A model generated the notes under the pieces. That model searched no databases. It worked only from the letters and a program-made list of their open reading frames with translations, and was not told where the DNA came from. This document shows, one piece after another, positions 1-6,508 of a DNA stretch of 7,921 nt. The stretch comes from DASYSA01 sp036003885 (GTDB taxonomy: Bacteria > Acidobacteriota > Blastocatellia > UBA7656). Positions within the stretch are counted from its first letter, which is position 1. Each line of letters starts with the position of its first letter. The position numbers and the translations under genes are program-made. Where the stretch lies: assembly GCA_036003885.1 (NCBI GenBank), contig DASYSA010000094.1:1-7921 (forward strand), in the 5' to 3' direction.

Positions 1-2743
1 GGGTGAGCACGGTCTGCCGATTCGCAGTTCCATCGAGGAGGCGATAGATATTGTCGGGCGCCTTCAATTCGACTCCGTTGACGGCGAGAACGTAGTCGCC
101 GACAGACACCTCCACACCGGGCGACGCGAGCGGCGACCGCAGATCCGGATTCCACCTCTCGTTGTCGTAGATCCTGGTGATCTTGTAGCGCTCACTTTCG
201 ATCGCGAAGTCGGCCCCCAACAGCCCTCCCGGAGAGGAAGGCACGTCGGGCATATCGCCCCCGCGCACGTAGGAGTGCCCAATCGCGATCTCGGCGCCCA
301 TGTTGTCGAGCAGATAGTTGAGGTCGGCGCGGTGCATCACATACGGCAACAACTGGCTGTACATCTCCTTCATCTTCGGCCAGTCGGCCCCGTGCATGTT
401 CGACACGTAGAGATAATCGCGCTGGTTGCGCCAACCCTCGTTGAAGATCTGCTTGAACTCCTCCTTGGGCTCGACGTACATCCGCAATGAGACGTTGAGA
501 CGCCCCTGCCCCGCTTGCGGCGGATTCCGGTCGGCATCAACGAGAAAGAGAGCGGGTACGGGAGGCGGACCGCCGGGGCCGCCCTGGCCGCGTCCTCCTC
601 CAAAGCCGCCCGCTGTGCGGTAGAGCAGCTTGTGCCCGTCCGCACTCACATCGTAATCCGCGACACTGTTGATGAATGGCGCCGCTCGACGGTCGCTCAA
701 CCGATAACGCTGCAACTCACTGCCGCCGCCTCCGCCCCCCGGACCGCCGCGACCGCGTCCGGCCGCCCCTGCTTCGAGGTAGTAGACCGTGCCCGCGACT
801 CCGGCGCGCAACTGTGAGTATTGACGCTCAAGGACACCCGGCACCGGGATGATCCGCTGCTGCAAGCCGTCGAAGTCGATCTGCACTGTGACGGGGGTGC
901 GCGGCCCTCGAGGAGTTTGCGCAGGCGCTTCGGTCTGATCGCCGCCGCCAGTATCACCCGGCGCAACTGGGTTCCCGCGTCCTCCGCGTGGTCCAGCGCC
1001 GCCTCCGGGAGTCGCGCTTCCGACGCCTTTGTCTTCGTCGCTCTCGGGAAGAAGCGGGCTCGGCTCGCCTTTCTTGAGAACCGTCAGGTACAACGCAAAG
1101 GTCTCATCGTGGTCATAGGAAGTCATGTCGAGCCATTGTGATCTCAGCCCGAAGTCCGTCGAGGCAAGGAACCAGAGATACTTGCCACTCGCATCCCAGA
1201 CAGGCCAGGTCGCGTCGGCAAGCCCGTCCGTGATCTGTTTCGCCTCGCCGGTTTCGGCGTCGCTGACGAAGATTGCGTGATACATCGACTTGAGCCGGCT
1301 CGAATACGCGACCCATTTCGAGTCGGGACTCCAAACGGGGTTTAGCGTGCGCTGCGGCACCATCCAGGGATCGTTTCCCACGATTTTTGCTTTGCCCGTC
1401 GCCACGTCCAGGACCCACACGTTCAGCTTCGTGTCGGTGAAGAGCAGCTTCTTCGAGTCGGGCGACCACGACGGCATGTAGTAGTGTGTCGGTTGATCGA
1501 GCGCGATCTCGCGGGGAGGGGTAATCCCGTCCTGCGATTCGATTACGAGTCTGTATTCTCCCGACTTGTCGCTGAAGTATGAGACGTACTTTCCGTCGGG
1601 CGACCACGCCGGGTCGCGCTCGGCCGAGCCGCTCGAATGGCTGAGATTCCGCACGTCCCCCTTCTCGGCGGGAATCGTGAAGATCTCGCCGCGAGCTTCG
1701 ACCACTACGCGCTTGCCTGTGGGCGAGAGCGCGATGTTGGCCATGCGGCTGGAGACGTCTTCCCACCGGGGCATCATCCAGGGGAAGTCGCCAGTCGCGG
1801 TGATATTCACCACGTGCTCTTTGCCCGTCCTGGGATCCATCTCGTGGACATAGCCGGCCTGCTCGAAAACGACAACTCCGGCGCCGGCGTCGATTGCCTT
1901 GACATCGAAGTCGGTGAACGTGGTGACCTGTGCGAGCTTCTTTGTCTTCGTCTCGTAGGACCAGACGTTCGCGACCCCGTCCCGGTCCGAGAGGAAGTAG
2001 ACGGAATCGCCAACCCACACGGGGTCGACGTCCTTCGAGTCGGTCCACGGTGGCGAGACCAGATCGAAGCTCTTGAGGTCGACGATCCACACCGGGCGAT
2101 TCTGGCCCCCGCGGTAATTGCGGCGCTCCTCGTCCCACGAGTTATTCATACGATAGGCGACGCGTGTACCGTCCGCGGAGATCTTGCCCTGATAGGCGCG
2201 AGGCAGGGACATCGGCTCCTCGACGCCGCCCTCCGTCGGCACAGTCCAGAATCGCGGGGCGCCGCTCGGGGCCCACGTCGCGCGCGAAGAGGAGAACATC
2301 ACCGCCTTGCTGTCCGGCGTCCAACCTTGCACAAGGTCGGGTCCGGGGTGCCAGGTCAAACGCTTTGGCTCGCCTCCTTCGGACGGCACCACGTAGACAT
2401 CGTTGTTGCCCGCGTACTCGCCGCTGAACGCGATCGACCTCCCGTCGGGCGAGAAGTGTGGATTCGAGGTCAAGCCCTGGAAACTTGTAAGGCGGCGTGC
2501 CATGCCGCCCGAGCGCTCGACTATCCAGATGTTGTTCGCGTACGCGAATGCGATGTGTGTAGCGCTAACGGTGGGCGAGCGGAGCAGACGAGTCCCGGTA
2601 CCGCCATTCGGCGTGGCTCTGTCGTTAGGCGCAGCAGCCATGGTGGCGGCGAGCCCTGCGAATGCGAGCGCGGCGAGGAACGTTCCAGTGAATGCCAGAA
2701 TAGAGCGGTAGCGAAGCACGGCTCGAATTGTGCGGAATGTCAT
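1..2743 (-). CDS. Secreted tricorn protease homologue (S41-type), C-terminus outside window
   Basis: Tricorn-type peptidase that probably trims oligopeptides in the periplasm; 914 codons are visible and one frame is open from the ATG at 2743 to the window edge. GGAGG (2750-2754) sits 6 nt before the start. Residues about 14-38 form a hydrophobic signal peptide ending near AAA. Propeller repeats of PD40/TolB type follow: FSPDGRSIAFSG (~97), WTPDSKAVMFSS (~141), WSPDGKYVSY (~379), WSPDSKKLLF (~425), WSPDSKWVAY (~471). Three Gly/Pro/Arg-rich low-complexity inserts lie near residues 572-612, 656-675 and 710-732. The C1 domain (~750-826) has the family motifs MHGADW, RADLNYLLDNMG and GHSYVRGGD, with His823 as the expected catalytic His. 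A PDZ domain (~850-914) with SPGVEVSVGDYVLAVNG is cut by the edge. The family is usually a little over 1000 residues, so the Ser-bearing C2 core should lie to the left. Family assignment is strong; substrate is unknown. Confidence 0.93.
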   Translation of the reverse strand, partial: MTFRTIRAVLRYRSILAFTGTFLAALAFAGLAATMAAAPNDRATPNGGTGTRLLRSPTVSATHIAFAYANNIWIVERSGGMARRLTSFQGLTSNPHFSPDGRSIAFSGEYAGNNDVYVVPSEGGEPKRLTWHPGPDLVQGWTPDSKAVMFSSSRATWAPSGAPRFWTVPTEGGVEEPMSLPRAYQGKISADGTRVAYRMNNSWDEERRNYRGGQNRPVWIVDLKSFDLVSPPWTDSKDVDPVWVGDSVYFLSDRDGVANVWSYETKTKKLAQVTTFTDFDVKAIDAGAGVVVFEQAGYVHEMDPRTGKEHVVNITATGDFPWMMPRWEDVSSRMANIALSPTGKRVVVEARGEIFTIPAEKGDVRNLSHSSGSAERDPAWSPDGKYVSYFSDKSGEYRLVIESQDGITPPREIALDQPTHYYMPSWSPDSKKLLFTDTKLNVWVLDVATGKAKIVGNDPWMVPQRTLNPVWSPDSKWVAYSSRLKSMYHAIFVSDAETGEAKQITDGLADATWPVWDASGKYLWFLASTDFGLRSQWLDMTSYDHDETFALYLTVLKKGEPSPLLPESDEDKGVGSATPGGGAGPRGGRGNPVAPGDTGGGDQTEAPAQTPRGPRTPVTVQIDFDGLQQRIIPVPGVLERQYSQLRAGVAGTVYYLEAGAAGRGRGGPGGGGGGSELQRYRLSDRRAAPFINSVADYDVSADGHKLLYRTAGGFGGGRGQGGPGGPPPVPALFLVDADRNPPQAGQGRLNVSLRMYVEPKEEFKQIFNEGWRNQRDYLYVSNMHGADWPKMKEMYSQLLPYVMHRADLNYLLDNMGAEIAIGHSYVRGGDMPDVPSSPGGLLGADFAIESERYKITRIYDNERWNPDLRSPLASPGVEVSVGDYVLAVNGVELKAPDNIYRLLDGTANRQTVLT

Positions 2744-2785
2744 GTTTTGCCTCCGGATGAGTTGGTAAGCCCACTGATGACACTG

Positions 2786-2814
2786 TATGTATCACGAAGC
2801 AGGTTGAGGGTCAA
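2786..2814 (-). promoter_or_regulatory. Candidate sigma70-type promoter of the tricorn homologue
   Basis: On the minus strand, TTGACC (2814-2809, five of six to the TTGACA consensus) is followed after exactly 17 nt by TACATA (2791-2786, a weaker -10). This predicts a transcript start near 2778 and a leader of about 35 nt before the ATG at 2743, with the GGAGG ribosome site inside it. The -10 match is only partial, so this is a candidate only. Confidence 0.4.
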
Positions 2815-2834
2815 AGGGAGAAGGGGAGGAGGGG
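2808..2834 (+). other. G-quadruplex-type G-run array in the divergent spacer
   Basis: Four G-runs on the plus strand (GGG, GGG, GGGG, GGGG) are separated by loops of 5, 4 and 4 nt, fitting the G3+N1-7 pattern for an intramolecular quadruplex. The first run overlaps the -35 box proposed for the minus-strand peptidase promoter (2809-2814). Folding and function are not shown by sequence alone; a purine-rich stretch can also arise by chance. Confidence 0.5.
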
Positions 2835-2974
2835 TTCAGGTGCCGAAAGACTTCCTGCCTGAGGTAGTGGTATTCTTCTGAACCGGATGAACCTTCGATT
2901 CTTAACTCACACCGAAACGCACTTGCTTCACCTCAAGGCGACACCCGGAACTCAGTTGCATACATACATGAAAG

Positions 2975-2978
2975 GGAG
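2975..2978 (+). promoter_or_regulatory. Ribosome binding site deciding the CMD start
   Basis: GGAG within AAAGGGAG lies 9 nt before the ATG at 2988, but directly abuts the in-frame ATG at 2979, leaving no spacer. It therefore favours 2988 as the start. Confidence 0.55.
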
Positions 2979-2987
2979 ATGAATCCA

Positions 2988-3542
2988 ATGCTTTTGACCG
3001 AGTCACGAGTTAGTCCGCTTCCCGAATCCGAATGGAGTGATGCAACGAGAGAGCTAATGGAAAGCCTCCGGCGAGATGGACAGATCTACAACATCTTCGG
3101 GACGCTGGCTCGGCATCCGCTGCTCTTGAAGAGATGGCTGGTATTCGGAAGTCATATCCTCTCCAAGTCTACACTGCCGGCGCGTGAACGGGAGATCGCC
3201 ATCCTGCGGATGGGTTGGTTGTGTCGAGCCGAATACGAGTGGGGACATCACGTGGCTATCGGGAAGAACGCGGGCCTCAGCGCCGACGACCTCGATCGAG
3301 TTGCAAAAGGCCCGGATGCATCCGGGCTGGATCCGTTTGAATCGACGCTGATTCGAGCGGTTGACGAGCTGCACGCGAACTCTTTCATCGGCGATTCCAC
3401 ATGGAGGGCGCTCGCCGAACGTTACACCACCGAACAGCTGATGGATCTGCTCTTCACCGCCGGCCAATACAAGATGGTGTCGATGGTGCTCAACTCTCTG
3501 GGAGTCCAGTTGGAGGAAGGCTTCGAGGGCTTTTCAAAATGA
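2988..3542 (+). CDS. Carboxymuconolactone decarboxylase family (AhpD-like) protein
   Basis: A 184-residue all-helical protein of the CMD/AhpD-like fold. The family core is seen in LPAREREIAILRMGWLCRAE (residues ~63-82), followed by YEWGHHVAIGKNAGLS with Glu84, His87 and His88. The redox CXXC of true AhpD is absent: Cys79 is the only cysteine in the core, so a peroxiredoxin-reductase role is unlikely. Family members act as decarboxylases, lactone-handling enzymes or small redox proteins; the substrate cannot be read here. The start at 2988 is chosen on ribosome-site spacing; an in-frame ATG at 2979 would add three residues. The stop codon overlaps the next gene's ATG (ATGA), so the two are almost surely one operon and probably act on the same compound or pathway. 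An aromatic or lactone substrate is inference. Confidence 0.87.
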   Translation: MLLTESRVSPLPESEWSDATRELMESLRRDGQIYNIFGTLARHPLLLKRWLVFGSHILSKSTLPAREREIAILRMGWLCRAEYEWGHHVAIGKNAGLSADDLDRVAKGPDASGLDPFESTLIRAVDELHANSFIGDSTWRALAERYTTEQLMDLLFTAGQYKMVSMVLNSLGVQLEEGFEGFSK

Positions 3543-4333
3543 GACTCAAGGATAAGGTAGCTATCGTAGTCGGAGCAGGTCAAACGGCCGGAGATACGAT
3601 TGGAAACGGCCGGGCAACGGCCATTCTGTTTGCTCGCGAAGGCGCCCGGCTTGCGCTGGTTGATTGCGATCACCAATCGGCTCGTGAGACTCAAGCCTTG
3701 ATCGAGACGCAAGGCGGGCAGTGCTTCACATTCGAGGCCGACGTCACTCGGGAGAAGGATTGTGAGGCTTTCGTCCGAGCGGCTGTAGAGACTTTCGGGC
3801 GGGTTGATATCCTGCACAATAATGTTGGCATAGGCGCCGGTGACGATGAGATCTTGAAGCTCAGCGAAGAGTCGTGGGACAGAATCATGAGCGTCAACCT
3901 CAAAGGCATGTTCCTGTCTTCCAGAAGTGTGCTTCCGGTGATGAGGGAACAGCATTGCGGGTCAATCATTAATATCTCTTCGATTGCGGCGATCTGCTCG
4001 TCCAGCATTGTGGCTTACAAGATTTCCAAGGCCGGCGTGAACGCGCTCACGCATCAGATCGCGCTGGAGAATGCAAAGTACAATATCCGGGCGAATGCGA
4101 TAATGCCGGGCCTGATGAATACGCCGATGGCTATCGAGGGGATTTCAAAGATGCGCGGGATTCCAAAGGAGGATTTGATCCTCCAGCGGGACGCGCTCGT
4201 TCCGCTTGGCAGGAAAATGGGAACGGCCTGGGACGTCGCTTACGCCGCGCTGTTCCTCGCATCCGACGAGGCAAAGTTCATCACAGGCGTGATGCTGCCG
4301 GTTGATGGTGGCCAAAGCGCCCGCATTGGTTAA
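3539..4333 (+). CDS. Short-chain dehydrogenase/reductase (SDR), probably NAD-dependent
   Basis: A 264-residue classical SDR oxidoreductase. The Rossmann start VVGAGQTAGDTIGNGRATA (10-28) is an expanded form of the TGxxxGxG cofactor loop, with extra residues between the glycines. Asp42 at the end of strand 2 (LALVDCD) suggests NAD rather than NADP. ADVT (67-70), NNVG (94-97), Asn120, Ser147 (in INISS), Tyr160 and Lys164 (YKISK) supply the structural motifs and complete catalytic tetrad; MPG (189-191) and the C-terminal ITGVMLPVDGGQS are typical. The start is placed at 3539 because it overlaps the preceding stop as ATGA, GAGGG (3525-3529) lies 9 nt upstream, and the SDR fold begins right at MRLKDKVAIV; an upstream in-frame ATG at 3401 would add 46 residues from inside the CMD gene. 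The alcohol or ketone substrate is unknown; its partner is presumably the coupled CMD protein. Confidence 0.94.
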   Translation: MRLKDKVAIVVGAGQTAGDTIGNGRATAILFAREGARLALVDCDHQSARETQALIETQGGQCFTFEADVTREKDCEAFVRAAVETFGRVDILHNNVGIGAGDDEILKLSEESWDRIMSVNLKGMFLSSRSVLPVMREQHCGSIINISSIAAICSSSIVAYKISKAGVNALTHQIALENAKYNIRANAIMPGLMNTPMAIEGISKMRGIPKEDLILQRDALVPLGRKMGTAWDVAYAALFLASDEAKFITGVMLPVDGGQSARIG

Positions 4334-4338
4334 GAAGC

Positions 4339-4429
4339 GTTTCGCGTTTCGCGTTCGTCGTTCCGCGTTTCTGTTTCTCGAAAGTACGCCCGCGACCCTG
4401 ATCTAAAGAACGCGGAACGCGGAACGCCG
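4339..4429. repeat. Inverted array of heptamer repeats
   Basis: The left arm (4339-4373) is five heptamers in phase: GTTTCGC, GTTTCGC, GTTCGTC, GTTCCGC, GTTTCTG. The right arm (about 4408-4428) is GAACGCG, GAACGCG, GAACGCC, the reverse complement of the same theme. CGTTCCGCGTT (4359-4369) pairs perfectly over 11 bp with AACGCGGAACG at 4409-4419, and with a second register at 4416-4426. Starting 5 bp after the SDR stop, it could fold into a large hairpin and end transcription, but lacks a T-run. It may instead be a dispersed genomic repeat of short-tandem-repeat type. Confidence 0.7.
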
Positions 4430-4559
4430 CTTCCTCCCCCGAGTGTTCGTAAACAAAGCACCCTTCCGCGGCATAGTTCTTGCCACTCTATGTCCTTCAG
4501 ACACGCTAAGGGGTTGAGAGATCGACCCTGTCTCTGAGAGTGAATGAAATCGAAACACG

Positions 4560-4565
4560 AAGGAG
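4560..4565 (+). promoter_or_regulatory. Ribosome binding site deciding the SYLF protein start
   Basis: AAGGAG lies 10 nt before the ATG at 4576. It supports that codon over the in-frame ATG at 4540, and the signal peptide begins immediately after 4576. Confidence 0.7.
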
Positions 4566-4575
4566 TACAGACCAC

Positions 4576-5307
4576 ATGACTAGGAAGTTTTTCAATTCTT
4601 TAATCGCTGCGACCATCATGATCCTGGCGATGAGCCTGGTGTCGTTTTCACAGGACAAGGTTTCTGGAAAGCTGAAAGACGCGGCTCATGAATCTGCCAA
4701 AGCGGCGGAAGCATTTCGTGAGATCATGAACGCGCCGGATAAGGCAATTCCAGGCGACATTCTCGACTCGGCGCAGTGTGTTGCGGTCTTCCCTTCAACG
4801 ATCAAGGGCGGCTTCATCATTGGTGCGCAGAAGGGTGAAGGCGTTGTGAGTTGTCGTACGGCAAACGGTTGGAGCGCGCCGGTGTTTCTGGACATGTCAG
4901 GCGGCAGCATCGGCGCCCAGATCGGCGGACAATCGACAGACTACGTTCTTCTCTTCATGAACAGAAACGGTATAGACCACCTGTTGAAGAACAAATTCAA
5001 CCTGGGAGGTGAAGCTTCGGTGGCAGCCGGACCAGTTGGCCGCGAGGCGGGCGGTTCAACGGACTGGAAGCTGAATTCTGAAATCCTTTCGTATTCCCGT
5101 AGCAAAGGGCTTTTTGCCGGAGTGGAACTGAAAGGGGTCTCCATTTCCACCGATGGCAGTGATATGAGAAGCGTCTATGGCGATGGTGTAAGCGCCAGAG
5201 AGGTGTTGCTCGAGGGCAGGCGGACCGCACCAGAGGCAGTGCAGGAGTTTCCAAAGGAGCTCGCCCGCTTCTCGTCCACGAAGGCCGAATCAAGCAGTGC
5301 ACACTGA
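4576..5307 (+). CDS. Secreted SYLF-domain (Ysc84/DUF500) lipid-binding protein
   Basis: A 243-residue protein with an N-terminal signal peptide (MTRKFF, then a hydrophobic stretch to about residue 22, likely cut near SFSQ-DK), so it acts outside the cytoplasm. The rest is a near-complete SYLF domain: IPGDILDSAQCVAVFPSTIK, GGFIIGAQKGEGVVSCR, GWSAPVFLDMSGGSIGAQIG, QSTDYVLLFMN, KFNLGGEASVAAGPVGREA, EILSYSRSKGLFAGVELKG. SYLF domains are known to bind phosphoinositide lipids in eukaryotes; bacterial members are small exported proteins of unclear role. No lipobox Cys is seen at the predicted cleavage site, so it is probably soluble in the periplasm or membrane-associated through the domain. It is followed 191 bp later by another secreted protein on the same strand; a shared transcript is possible but not shown. 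Confidence 0.92.
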   Translation: MTRKFFNSLIAATIMILAMSLVSFSQDKVSGKLKDAAHESAKAAEAFREIMNAPDKAIPGDILDSAQCVAVFPSTIKGGFIIGAQKGEGVVSCRTANGWSAPVFLDMSGGSIGAQIGGQSTDYVLLFMNRNGIDHLLKNKFNLGGEASVAAGPVGREAGGSTDWKLNSEILSYSRSKGLFAGVELKGVSISTDGSDMRSVYGDGVSAREVLLEGRRTAPEAVQEFPKELARFSSTKAESSSAH

Positions 5308-5486
5308 GGCCGGTTCACGCGAAAGGCGACAACCGACAGCCTCACGAAGCTCCAGGTCTAACTACAGCCGCAGCTCGACTCTGCGACGGTGATGGTTGCG
5401 AGGTCTGACTAACACAGGCTCTTGCCATTTTTTGGCTGGCGACTGGGCGACTGAAGGGTTTGCCACCCAGGCCGACAGGCAGATTC

Positions 5487-5492
5487 AGGAGG
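5487..5492 (+). promoter_or_regulatory. Strong ribosome binding site for the duplicated secreted protein
   Basis: AGGAGG lies 6 nt before the ATG at 5499. This consensus site, directly followed by MKKSIIG and a signal peptide, decides against the in-frame ATG at 5460 that would add 13 residues. Confidence 0.8.
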
Positions 5493-5498
5493 TATGGG

Positions 5499-6323
5499 AT
5501 GAAGAAATCAATTATAGGCGTGGTCGCGATTGCGACAGCGACCGTTCTGCTGTCACTGGCCGCGGACGTTCAAGGGCAGCATGCGTATCGGCGAACCGAA
5601 AAGGAGATGAAGGAGCTGCTCGAGCGCATCGAAAGAGGGGCCGGCAAGTTTCGACACAGCCTGAACGGTGCGCTCGATCACAGCCGCCTGGACCATTCAA
5701 AGGCTGAAGATCGAATCAATGATTTCGTAAAGCGTTTTGACCAGGCAACCGACCGTCTAAAGAGTCGGTTTGATGACGACCGATCGGCCGCATCCGTCGT
5801 GGAGGACGTGCTGCGCCGAGCATCCGAGATCGATGGCTTCATGAGGAGGCACGAGCTCAGGTCGGACGCTCAAAGCGATTGGGCGGATCTGCGCAGGAAT
5901 CTGGACGAGCTGGCGGCCGCTTACAGTGTTTCCTGGGATTGGACGGGTGTATCAAGCACGCCCGACCGCATGAGCGACGAGAAACTGAAGAACCTGTTGG
6001 GGCGGCTTGAAAAGGGGGCGGACGCCTTTCGAAGCAGCCTCAAGGAAGCAGTGAGTCACAGCCGATTTGATGATACTACCGCCGAGGGTGACATAAACCG
6101 CTTCGTTAAAGAGTTCGAGGCTGCGACTGACCGACTGAAGGATCATTTCAGCAAGAAGCAGACGGCTTCGGGAGACGCCGAAGAGGTCCTGAGGCGTGCG
6201 GCCGCCATAGATGGCTTTATGCGGCGCTTCAGTCTCAGTTCGCGCGCGCAGAGCGACTGGTCCTCTCTCCGAAGGAATCTGGATGAACTCGCCGCTGCGT
6301 ATGGCGTCGCCTGGAATTGGTAG
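5499..6323 (+). CDS. Secreted protein of two tandem 115-residue helical repeats, unknown function
   Basis: A 274-residue protein I cannot assign to a named family. Residues 1-27 are a signal peptide (MKKS, hydrophobic core, cleavage near VQGQ), so it is exported. The mature part is two ungapped repeats, residues 34-148 and 160-274, identical at about 67 of 115 positions by my hand count. Shared blocks are FVKxF, TDRLK, VLRRA-x-x-IDGFMRR, AQSDW, LRRNLDELAAAY and a closing W-x-W (WDW, WNW). Each unit is rich in charged residues and Leu/Ala with heptad-like spacing, so it should be alpha-helical, perhaps a four-helix bundle; there are no cysteines. An 11-residue Ser/Pro/Asp linker joins the units. 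From memory, similar single-unit proteins with a W-x-W end occur in Acidobacteriota, which I cannot check here. Upstream lies the SYLF protein; downstream a strong terminator closes the transcript. A structural or stress-related envelope role is only a guess. Confidence 0.85.
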   Translation: MKKSIIGVVAIATATVLLSLAADVQGQHAYRRTEKEMKELLERIERGAGKFRHSLNGALDHSRLDHSKAEDRINDFVKRFDQATDRLKSRFDDDRSAASVVEDVLRRASEIDGFMRRHELRSDAQSDWADLRRNLDELAAAYSVSWDWTGVSSTPDRMSDEKLKNLLGRLEKGADAFRSSLKEAVSHSRFDDTTAEGDINRFVKEFEAATDRLKDHFSKKQTASGDAEEVLRRAAAIDGFMRRFSLSSRAQSDWSSLRRNLDELAAAYGVAWNW

Positions 6324-6351
6324 AGAGTCTCTGCTGATCAGGCCCAAAGGA

Positions 6352-6402
6352 GAAAACCGCAACACGCGCGCCAGGAAGGATTGTGCGCGTGTTGCGGTTT
6401 TC
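6352..6402. terminator. Bidirectional intrinsic terminator hairpin
   Basis: AAAACCGCAACACGCGC (6353-6369) pairs perfectly with 6385-6401 across a 15-nt loop; one more G-C pair (6352/6402) makes an 18-bp stem. The stem starts with an A-run and ends with a T-run, so it can work from both sides. It lies 28 bp after the stop at 6323 and also downstream of the minus-strand gene that ends at 6509, as expected between convergent genes. Confidence 0.85.
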
Positions 6403-6414
6403 GGTGCCTGAATT

Positions 6415-6430
6415 AACACAGATCTGTGTT
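6415..6430. repeat. 16-bp perfect palindrome
   Basis: AACACAGATCTGTGTT is self-complementary over all 16 bp. It sits between the terminator at 6352-6402 and the end of the minus-strand membrane-protein gene. As it has no loop, it may be a dimeric protein-binding site, a minor second terminator for the minus-strand gene, or chance. Confidence 0.55.
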
Positions 6431-6508
6431 TCGCGCAGGACTCGAGCAAGGCCCGATTCATTCAACGATGGTTGGTGATGTCTGGACTTTGAAAACTCCC
6501 TGGGCATC

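Noticed and set aside
1113..2138. Minus-strand open frame of 341 codons
   Set aside because: It is a shifted frame inside the tricorn homologue on the same strand, with an Arg-rich product and no family motif. The neighbouring frame is continuous through the same region, so this is not a frameshifted gene.
1637..2881. Long plus-strand open frame of 414 codons
   Set aside because: It is antisense to the tricorn homologue, whose frame shows clear PD40 repeats, a signal peptide and a ribosome site. The antisense product is Arg/His/Ala-rich without recognisable motifs; such frames are common opposite GC-rich genes.
3401..3538. In-frame upstream extension of the SDR
   Set aside because: The extra 46 residues lie inside the CMD gene, have no SDR similarity, and the ATGA overlap with a ribosome site at 3525-3529 explains the start at 3539.
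4330..4575. Minus-strand open frame of 81 codons
   Set aside because: Its product ends in RETETRNDERETRNAS, which is just the heptamer repeat read as protein; it covers the intergenic repeat and has no ribosome site.
5354..5411. Direct repeat AGGTCTAACTA / AGGTCTGACTA
   Set aside because: Eleven bp with one mismatch, 47 bp apart, not placed like an operator or attachment site; may be chance.
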